NCBI GenBank assembly: GCA_938048925.1
Contig: CALITV010000204.1
Coordinates: 1 to 5,717 of the forward strand
Direction: 5' to 3'
Source: an uncultured bacterium
GTDB lineage: Bacteria > UBP6 > UBA1177 > JAKLFG01
Length of the DNA: 5,717 nucleotides
This document shows positions 1-4,768 of this stretch, one piece after another (the first letter of the stretch is position 1; every line of letters begins with the position of its first letter). The position numbers and the translations under genes were made by a program. The notes under the pieces are model-generated. The model saw only the letters and a program-made list of their open reading frames with translations. It searched no databases and had not been told where the DNA came from.

Positions 1-699
1 ATGGAAACGGTATCGTTGACGGTGTTCCCGAGAAAGCCGGGTAAGCGATATGTGAACGAGGCGCGCCGCAAGGGATTGATCCCCGTCAACATCTACGGAA
101 AGGCGATCGAGAAAAACATCACCGGATCGATCGAGCGCAGCAAGGTGGTGAAGGCGCTCCTTTCGCCGAAGGGGCGCAATGTGCTTCTTACCTTGGAGAC
201 CGAAGGAAGGAAGATTTTGGCGTTGCCGCGAGAAATAGATATAGACCCGATCAAGAACTCGTTACGGCACCTCGATCTTCTGGTCATTGACGGCGAAGAG
301 CCGATCACGGTGAATGTTCCGGTGATCAAAGAGGGGCGTTCGCAGGGCGAGATCCTCGGCGGTCGGACGCTCGTGGTGCTTCGGGAAGTTCCGGTCCGAT
401 GTCTTCCGGCGAAGATACCGGAGAAGATCGTCGTGGATGTCACGCCGCTCGATATCGGCGGAAGAATTATGCTGAAGGACCTGCCCTATCCAGAAGGCGT
501 CATTCCCGCCATCCGCGAGAATGTTCCCGTCATCGTCGTCAACAAAGGAAGAGGCCAGACGGCCGAAGAGACGACGGCCGAAGGAGCGGCGGCGCCTGCC
601 GAGGGAGAGGCGAAACCCGCTGAGGGCGCTGCGAAGGCCGGCGAAGGCGCCGCGAAAAAGGGTGATAAGCCGGAAAAAGGCAGCGATAAGAAAAAGTAA
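1..699 (+). CDS. rplY: 50S ribosomal protein L25, CTC/TL5 type, with long Ala/Glu/Lys tail
   Basis: A 5S rRNA-binding protein of the large ribosomal subunit. The 232-residue product fits the two-domain general stress protein CTC form rather than the short E. coli form of about 94 residues. Residues 1-95 carry the L25 N-terminal beta-barrel signature: ARRKGLIPVNIYGK at 21-34, then IDIDPIKNSLRHLDLL at 79-94. Residues 96-182 are the CTC C-terminal domain, with the typical VDVTPLDIGGRIMLKDLPYPEGV stretch at 145-167. From residue 186 the protein becomes a low-complexity tail holding four seven-residue repeats and a lysine-rich end, probably disordered and in contact with rRNA. METVSL at base 1 is a normal family start, but no upstream sequence is available to confirm it or show a promoter. 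pth follows 18 bp downstream, a common pairing. Family assignment is secure. Confidence 0.95.
   Translation: METVSLTVFPRKPGKRYVNEARRKGLIPVNIYGKAIEKNITGSIERSKVVKALLSPKGRNVLLTLETEGRKILALPREIDIDPIKNSLRHLDLLVIDGEEPITVNVPVIKEGRSQGEILGGRTLVVLREVPVRCLPAKIPEKIVVDVTPLDIGGRIMLKDLPYPEGVIPAIRENVPVIVVNKGRGQTAEETTAEGAAAPAEGEAKPAEGAAKAGEGAAKKGDKPEKGSDKKK
577..660 (+). repeat. Four 21-bp degenerate coding repeats in the L25 tail
   Basis: Four consecutive 21-bp units (577-597, 598-618, 619-639, 640-660) encode AEGAAAP, AEGEAKP, AEGAAKA and GEGAAKK. The peptide period is exactly seven residues. The DNA units have diverged at synonymous and other positions (gccgaagga, gccgaggga, gctgagggc, ggcgaaggc), so this is an old tandem array rather than a recent slippage product. 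It lies wholly inside the disordered tail of L25 and keeps the reading frame. Confidence 0.7.
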
Positions 700-717
700 T
701 TGTCAGGTCACTGCCCG

Positions 718-1341
718 ATGCCGTTCCTGCTCCTTGCGGGACTCGGCAATCCCGGGTTCCGATACGAAAAGACCCGTCACAACATCGGTTTCCGCTTTCT
801 CGATGCAGTGGCGACGGACGCCGGTTTTCCGTTGTTCTCCTACGAACGGAAGTTCCTCGGGTTCCTCTCCCGACATGACGAAAGCGACCGTCGCATACTT
901 CTGCTCAAGCCTGATACCTACATGAATCTCTCGGGCAACAGCGTGCAGGCAGTAGTCCGCTATTTCGGCATCGCCCCCGAGGAGGTTGTTGTCATCCATG
1001 ACGATCTCGATATTCCGTTCGGCACCGTAAAGATCAAAACAACTGGAGGTGCGGCGGGGCACAAGGGGATCGAATCGGTTATCGCGGCGCTCGGGACATC
1101 GCAGTTTACACGCCTCCGCCTCGGGATAGGGCGGCCGCCCGACGGAATGGAGGGGAAAGATTATGTGCTTGCTCCGTTCTCGGCCGCAGAGGAAGAGCGT
1201 ATCGCTCGTTTCTGGGTTCCGATGTGGCGCGACCTGTTCGCGGTGCTTCTGCGAGAGGGGATTGCGGCGACGGCGAACCGGTTTGCGAATCGCTCCTGCC
1301 TTCCCGCGGAGCAGGCGGGGCGTGAAGGAAACATGTCATGA
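718..1341 (+). CDS. pth: Peptidyl-tRNA hydrolase
   Basis: Cytosolic enzyme that cleaves the ester bond of peptidyl-tRNAs that drop off stalled ribosomes, recycling tRNA. From ATG 718 the protein has 207 residues, slightly longer than the usual 185-195. GLGNPGFRYEKTRHNIGF at 8-25 holds the family's Asn (N11) and catalytic His (H21). YMNLSGNSV at 68-76 gives the substrate-binding Asn (N70), and VIHDDLDIPFG at 92-102 gives the catalytic Asp (D95). In the loop usually written GHNG this protein has GHKG (K116 in place of the Asn). The normal fold ends near ATANRFA (184-190), and the last 17 residues are extra. The frame is also open from TTG 700, but ATG 718 gives a standard N-terminus and has an AGG 10 bp upstream. 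The stop overlaps the next gene's ATG as ATGA. Confidence 0.95.
   Translation: MPFLLLAGLGNPGFRYEKTRHNIGFRFLDAVATDAGFPLFSYERKFLGFLSRHDESDRRILLLKPDTYMNLSGNSVQAVVRYFGIAPEEVVVIHDDLDIPFGTVKIKTTGGAAGHKGIESVIAALGTSQFTRLRLGIGRPPDGMEGKDYVLAPFSAAEEERIARFWVPMWRDLFAVLLREGIAATANRFANRSCLPAEQAGREGNMS
1324..1329 (+). promoter_or_regulatory. Ribosome binding site for the NAT-like gene
   Basis: GAAGGA lies 8 bases before ATG 1338, inside the end of pth. It supports ATG 1338 as the start and the ATGA overlap as a true coupled junction. Confidence 0.6.
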
Positions 1342-2165
1342 GAACCGGAGGGACGCATCCGTTGTTTCGCATCGGTGAGCCGGTGTTTCTTCGTCGTTTG
1401 ATTGCGATCGAGTCTCTTGATGAGGAACGGATCATCGTCGAGAAGGTATGTGACGCCTTCTCGCGTATGCCGTACGAAAATCTTACCAAGATCATCAAAC
1501 GCCGCGAGGTCATCGGGCCGTCGAGCGCGCGGCGGCTTCCCGATGAGGTCATTGCTGACCACCTCGCCTATGGCACCGGTGGCACCTGTTTCTCGCTCAC
1601 CGCGGCACTCGTGGCGGCGCTCCGCCATTTCGGCGTCGAGGCACACCCGATACTTGCCGATCGCCGCTACGGTTCCGACACCCACTGCGCGGCGCTCATC
1701 ATGACCGGTGGCGATCTTTTTGTGGTTGACCCCGGGTATCTCCTTCATCGTCCGGTGCCGCTTCCCGCCGAAACGCCGGTGGTGGTGGAGAATCCCTTCA
1801 ATATCGTCGAACTGATGCCCGAAGGACCGCGGCGGGTAGCGCTCTATACCCGGAGCGGCGCTGATCGGAAGTATCGCCTTACCTACAAAATAGCGCCGGT
1901 TGACGGTGAGGCGTTCGGCGTGGCATGGGATCGTTCGTTCGGATGGGAGATGATGACCTATCCGGTGCTTACCCGCGTAACGGCGGCGGAACACTACTAT
2001 CTGCAAGGCGGCGATCTCCGGATCCGTCGCGGCGGTCGCACCGAGCGGCGGCGTCTCGATCGTGAAGGGAACGGTCGTTTCGTGGCAGAGGTCATGGGCA
2101 TAGCCCCCGCTATCGTAGAGCGGGCTTTTAGGTTGGTTGACGATGGCGCATCCCGCTCCCGTTGA
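1338..2165 (+). CDS. Arylamine N-acetyltransferase-like (NAT/transglutaminase-fold) protein
   Basis: 275 residues with the features of the NAT family, cysteine acyltransferases that move an acetyl or other acyl group from CoA onto an amine. FSRMPYENLTKI at 41-52 matches the family's PFENL segment. GTGGTCFSLTAAL at 79-91 holds the nucleophile C84, DTHCAALI at 114-121 gives H116, and DLFVVDPGY at 126-134 gives D131. The 15-residue His-Asp spacing equals that of classic NATs (H107/D122 in Salmonella), while Cys-His is a little shorter (32 against 38). GGTC replaces the usual GGYC, and residues 145-275 are hard to match to the acetyl-CoA lid of known NATs, so the acyl donor and substrate are open. 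It begins by ATGA overlap with pth and its 3' end overlaps the DUF4416 gene by 23 bp. There is no signal peptide, so it is probably cytosolic. The superfamily is fairly sure, the activity is not. Confidence 0.75.
   Translation: MRTGGTHPLFRIGEPVFLRRLIAIESLDEERIIVEKVCDAFSRMPYENLTKIIKRREVIGPSSARRLPDEVIADHLAYGTGGTCFSLTAALVAALRHFGVEAHPILADRRYGSDTHCAALIMTGGDLFVVDPGYLLHRPVPLPAETPVVVENPFNIVELMPEGPRRVALYTRSGADRKYRLTYKIAPVDGEAFGVAWDRSFGWEMMTYPVLTRVTAAEHYYLQGGDLRIRRGGRTERRRLDREGNGRFVAEVMGIAPAIVERAFRLVDDGASRSR
2102..2129 (+). other. Stem-loop followed by a short T run at the NAT/DUF4416 junction
   Basis: AGCCCCCGCT (2102-2111) pairs with AGCGGGCT (2119-2126) over eight base pairs, with two unpaired C in the left arm and a seven-base loop. 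TTT follows at 2127-2129. It resembles a weak intrinsic terminator or an attenuator, but it sits inside the last codons of one gene and 14 bp before the next start, so it may affect only the ratio of the two products. Confidence 0.3.
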
Positions 2166-2673
2166 ACCGGTCAAATACTTCGTTGCGGTGCTCTACGGCG
2201 ATGTGGCGGTGCTCGAACGGGTGCGTGAGGAACTGATCAGCCGGTGGGGAGCAATTGACTATGAGGGGCCCGACCATCCGTTCGATCTCACCGATTACTA
2301 CCGTGATGAAATGGGCACCGATCTTGTGCGTCGTATCGTCGCGTTTGAGCGGCTCATGCCGCCGACCGAACTCGTGGCTATGAAACATGCCTGCAATGAG
2401 ATGGAAAACCTCTGGGCGGTGGCCGGAAAACGACGGGTGAATCTCGACTGCGGCTATCTCGACCACCACAAGGTCGTCCTTGCCTCGATGAAAGGAGCGG
2501 GACATAAACTGTATCTTGCCGACGGCGTATGGGGCGATTTTACCTGCCGCTGGCGGAATGGCGATTTCCAGCCGTTCGAGTGGAGTTTCCCCGATTTCAA
2601 GACAGGATGTTACCGCAGCGAGTTTGCGCATATTCGCGAGTTGCTTCTTGCGGAACGGAGGCGTCTGCGATGA
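2143..2673 (+). CDS. DUF4416 family protein of unknown function
   Basis: 176 residues, the normal length for DUF4416, a conserved single-domain family with no assigned activity. Matching segments: VEPVKYFVAVLYGD at 7-20, GAIDYEGPDHPFDLTDYYRDEMG at 37-58, LVRRIVAFERLMPPTELVAMKHACNEME at 61-88, GKRRVNLDCGYLDHHKVVLASMK at 95-117, and the C-terminal LADGVWGDFTCRWRNGDFQPFEWSFPDF at 125-152. The acidic and aromatic DYY and the NLDCGYL block look like an active or binding site, but this is inference. ATG 2143 is chosen over in-frame TTG 2137 because AGG at 2130-2132 is 10 bases upstream. The gene overlaps the NAT-like gene by 23 bp and joins the ttcA-like gene by ATGA, so it is probably co-translated with both. 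No signal peptide or membrane segment is seen. Confidence 0.85.
   Translation: MAHPAPVEPVKYFVAVLYGDVAVLERVREELISRWGAIDYEGPDHPFDLTDYYRDEMGTDLVRRIVAFERLMPPTELVAMKHACNEMENLWAVAGKRRVNLDCGYLDHHKVVLASMKGAGHKLYLADGVWGDFTCRWRNGDFQPFEWSFPDFKTGCYRSEFAHIRELLLAERRRLR
2657..2661 (+). promoter_or_regulatory. Ribosome binding site that fixes the ttcA-like start
   Basis: GGAGG ends 8 bases before ATG 2670. The reading frame is open back to 2529, but that stretch is the DUF4416 gene in another frame. This site and the ATGA overlap place the true start at 2670. Confidence 0.75.
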
Positions 2674-3449
2674 AGAACGCACGGCTCCTGAGACCGAACC
2701 TCGAGGGTAAGGCGTTTCTCAATCTTCATAAGCGGCTCGAAACCGCCATCAAAGACTACGATATGGTCCACCCCGGCGATCATATCATGGTCGGGCTTTC
2801 CGGCGGCAAGGATTCGTCACTGCTCCTTGCGCTCCTTGCCCGGAAGAAAGTCGAGACGACCAACGATTACCGCCTCTCGGCGATATTCGTTCACCTGGGG
2901 TTTGCGGGCGACGATGAGAAGCGCGACTATCTCAAGGAATACTGCGCCATGCTCGGCGTGCCATTCTACACCGTTGATGAGCCGATATTCAAAACATTCG
3001 AGCGGGAGAAGAAGAAGCCTTGTTACCTCTGTTCGCGTAACCGTCGCATTGCGATATTCAAGAAGGCGAAAGAGGTCGGCGCTGCCGTCATTGCGTTCGG
3101 TCACCATCGTGACGATTTCATGGAAACCTATCTGCTCAACATCCTCTACGGGGCCTGCACCGAGACGATGAAGCCCAACAATCCCTTCTTCGGCGGCGAG
3201 TTTCGGGTCATCAGGCCCATGCTCTACATGGACGAGAAGGCGATCGCCGCCGAGGCGAAGCGACGCGGCATCCGCACCTTCCCGCAGGGGTGCCCCTACA
3301 GTGACTCGAACGAACGCCGCTTCGTAAAAAACCTCATCGCCGAGGCGCAAGGACGGCATCGGCGGGTGCGGAAAAGTATCTTTCGCGCAATGTTCACCGT
3401 TCATCCTGACTATCTGCTCAAAGAGCCGAGTCGCAAGAGCGTTCTCTAG
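2670..3449 (+). CDS. ttcA: TtcA-like tRNA 2-thiocytidine synthase (PP-loop ATPase)
   Basis: 259-residue ATP pyrophosphatase of the TtcA/TilS superfamily. TtcA adenylates C32 of certain tRNAs and replaces its oxygen with sulfur, using an oxygen-sensitive [4Fe-4S] cluster. The PP-loop SGGKDS is at 44-49. CYLCSRNRR at 118-126 gives C118 and C121, equivalent to the first two cluster cysteines of E. coli TtcA. GHHRDD at 144-149 is the second nucleotide-binding block. C208 in FPQGCPYSDSNERR fits the third ligand. The pattern of one CxxC plus one later Cys separates it from TtuA-type enzymes, which carry extra zinc fingers. It is shorter than E. coli TtcA (about 311), mostly through shorter ends. 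The start follows GGAGG, and the wider upstream open frame is ignored. Its location after pth suits a tRNA role. An archaeal-type TtuA or a related thiolase with another target is the alternative. Confidence 0.85.
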   Translation: MKNARLLRPNLEGKAFLNLHKRLETAIKDYDMVHPGDHIMVGLSGGKDSSLLLALLARKKVETTNDYRLSAIFVHLGFAGDDEKRDYLKEYCAMLGVPFYTVDEPIFKTFEREKKKPCYLCSRNRRIAIFKKAKEVGAAVIAFGHHRDDFMETYLLNILYGACTETMKPNNPFFGGEFRVIRPMLYMDEKAIAAEAKRRGIRTFPQGCPYSDSNERRFVKNLIAEAQGRHRRVRKSIFRAMFTVHPDYLLKEPSRKSVL

Positions 3450-3457
3450 CACGAGAC

Positions 3458-3489
3458 ACCTTACAAAAGTTCTTGACATACCTTACAAA
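3458..3489 (+). repeat. 10-bp direct repeat, 22-bp period, upstream of the radical SAM gene
   Basis: ACCTTACAAA occurs at 3458-3467 and again at 3480-3489. The starts are 22 bp apart, about two helical turns, which would place two bound proteins on the same DNA face. The first copy lies just before the TTGACA box and the second lies in the -35/-10 spacer. This layout suits a regulator site but no known operator is recognised. Confidence 0.5.
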
Positions 3490-3501
3490 TTGTTGTATGT
3501 C
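3473..3501 (+). promoter_or_regulatory. Probable promoter with overlapping palindromic operator (or terminator of the upstream operon)
   Basis: A perfect -35 box TTGACA sits at 3473-3478. With a 17-bp spacer the -10 position reads TATGTC at 3496-3501, which is poor. A perfect inverted repeat, GACATAC (3475-3481) and GTATGTC (3495-3501), encloses 13 bp and covers both elements. A second short palindrome, ACAAATTGT, lies at 3485-3493. This is typical of a promoter blocked by a dimeric repressor. The right arm is followed by TTTT (3502-3505), so in RNA a 7-bp stem with a large loop could act as a weak terminator for the ttcA operon. No canonical E. coli or B. subtilis LexA box is seen. Confidence 0.5.
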
Positions 3502-3515
3502 TTTTGGTGTTCTTT

Positions 3516-3520
3516 GAAGG
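3516..3520 (+). promoter_or_regulatory. Ribosome binding site for the radical SAM gene
   Basis: GAAGG lies six bases before ATG 3527 and supports that start, which also gives the N-terminus expected for the family (MDLEKKLAILGAAARYDVSC). Confidence 0.6.
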
Positions 3521-3526
3521 CGTCCC

Positions 3527-4768
3527 ATGGATCTCGAGAAAAAACTCGCCATACTCGGCGCGGCGGCGCGTTATGATGTCTCCTGCGCGTCGAGCGGCAG
3601 TCGGCTCGCGACCCCGAAAGGCGGTATCGGCAACGGGGCGTTTCCCGGTATTTGTCACTCATGGGCCGACGATGGGCGCTGCATTAGTCTCCTCAAGGTT
3701 CTCTTTACCAATGTCTGCATTCACGACTGCGCCTACTGTGTCAACCGTCGGAGCAACGATCTGCCGCGGGCGGCGTTCACCGTGGACGAACTCTGTAATC
3801 TCACCATCGAATTCTACCGTCGCAACTACATAGAGGGGCTCTTTCTCAGTTCGGGCGTAATGCGGAGCAGCGATTACACCATGGAGCGGATGGTCCTCGT
3901 GGCGAAAAAACTGAGAACCGAACATCTGTTCGGCGGCTATCTCCACCTCAAGGCGATACCGGGTGCGGGCCGCGGCCTCGTACGGCAGGCGGGTCTCTAC
4001 GCCGATCGCGTTTCGGTCAATATCGAACTCCCGACCGAGCGGTCGCTGCGATTGCTCACCGACAAGAAGAAGGACGACATCATCGCACCGATGGGCGAAA
4101 TTAAGAGCGCTATCGTCGAAAACCGCGATGAACGCAAACATCTCCGTTCGGCGCCGCGCTTTGCGCCGGCGGGGCAGTCCACGCAACTCATCATCGGGGC
4201 GACTCCCGAAAACGACCGCCAAATACTCACCCTTTCCGATGCCCTTTACCGCCGTTTCTCGCTCAGGCGGGTCTATTATTCGGCTTTCGTTCCGGTCTCG
4301 GGCGACCCCCGTCTTCCCGCCATCGCCACGCCGCCGCTTCTGCGCGAGCATCGGCTCTATCAGGCCGACTGGCTTTTGCGTTTCTACGGTTTCGCGGTGG
4401 GGGAGATCCTCGGTGAACGACAGCCCTTCCTCGATGAAGAACTCGACCCGAAGAGCGCATGGGCGCTCCGTAACCTCCATCTCTTTCCTATCGAGCTGAT
4501 GACGGCGCCGTACGAACTTCTCCTGCGGGTTCCCGGTATCGGGGTTACGAGCGCCCGCCGGATCGTCGTTGCACGACGGCACGGATTTCTCTCGGCGGAA
4601 GACTTGGCGAAACTCGGTGTCGTCATGAAACGGGCGAGACACTTCCTCACCATAGGCGGCCGGATGGCGTTACCGGGGTCCGGCCGCCACCTTCACCTCA
4701 TGCGGCGCGATCTCGTTACCCGTGATCTTCTTGCGCCGCTTCGGCAACTTCCGCTTTTTTCTTCATGA
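3527..4768 (+). CDS. Radical SAM protein with helix-hairpin-helix, putative DNA modification/repair (TIGR03916 type)
   Basis: 413 residues, about the usual family length. CIHDCAYCVNRR at 64-75 is the CxxxCxxC motif (C64, C68, C71) that binds the [4Fe-4S] cluster cleaving S-adenosylmethionine to a 5'-deoxyadenosyl radical. The surrounding family blocks are well kept: KYDVSC-like RYDVSC at 15-20, GICHSWADDGRCISLLKVLFTN at 41-62, FYRRNYIEGLFLSSGV at 96-111, LHLKAIPGA at 139-147, VSVNIELPTE at 162-171, APRFAPAGQSTQLIIGATPE at 209-228, VYYSAFVPV at 249-257, LLREHRLYQADWLLRFYGF at 271-289 and DPKSAWALRNLHLFP at 307-321. YELLLRVPGIGVTSARRIVVARR at 329-351 is a helix-hairpin-helix, a DNA-binding fold. 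The extra cysteines C20, C43 and C52 are conserved-looking and may bind a second cluster. It is coupled by ATGA to a DUF4130 gene. The DNA role is inferred from HhH and family context; the reaction is unknown. Confidence 0.9.
   Translation: MDLEKKLAILGAAARYDVSCASSGSRLATPKGGIGNGAFPGICHSWADDGRCISLLKVLFTNVCIHDCAYCVNRRSNDLPRAAFTVDELCNLTIEFYRRNYIEGLFLSSGVMRSSDYTMERMVLVAKKLRTEHLFGGYLHLKAIPGAGRGLVRQAGLYADRVSVNIELPTERSLRLLTDKKKDDIIAPMGEIKSAIVENRDERKHLRSAPRFAPAGQSTQLIIGATPENDRQILTLSDALYRRFSLRRVYYSAFVPVSGDPRLPAIATPPLLREHRLYQADWLLRFYGFAVGEILGERQPFLDEELDPKSAWALRNLHLFPIELMTAPYELLLRVPGIGVTSARRIVVARRHGFLSAEDLAKLGVVMKRARHFLTIGGRMALPGSGRHLHLMRRDLVTRDLLAPLRQLPLFSS
4655..4688 (+). other. Perfect 10-bp GC-rich inverted repeat within the radical SAM gene end
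   Basis: GGCGGCCGGA (4655-4664) and TCCGGCCGCC (4679-4688) are exact reverse complements around a 14-base loop. In mRNA this would be a very stable hairpin, 76 bases before the next gene's start. No T run follows, so it is not a classic terminator. It encodes part of IGGRMALPGSGRH. Confidence 0.5.

Noticed and set aside
700..717. TTG 700 as the start of pth
   Set aside because: It would add six residues not expected in the family and lacks a good upstream site. ATG 718 gives the standard MPFLLLAGLGNPG start.
2137..2142. TTG 2137 as the start of the DUF4416 gene
   Set aside because: ATG two codons later has a better-spaced AGG and is a stronger start codon.
1161..2174. Long open frame on the minus strand (337 codons) opposite the NAT-like gene
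   Set aside because: Its product is rich in Arg, His and Pro with no recognisable motif. It mirrors a well-supported + strand gene whose GC-rich third positions keep the opposite strand free of stops.
2529..2669. N-terminal extension of the ttcA-like gene back to 2529
   Set aside because: This stretch encodes the conserved end of the DUF4416 protein in another frame. GGAGG and the ATGA overlap place the start at 2670.
3659..4642. Long open frame on the minus strand (327 codons) opposite the radical SAM gene
   Set aside because: The + strand gene matches its family throughout. The antisense product has no family features and no ribosome binding site that I can see.
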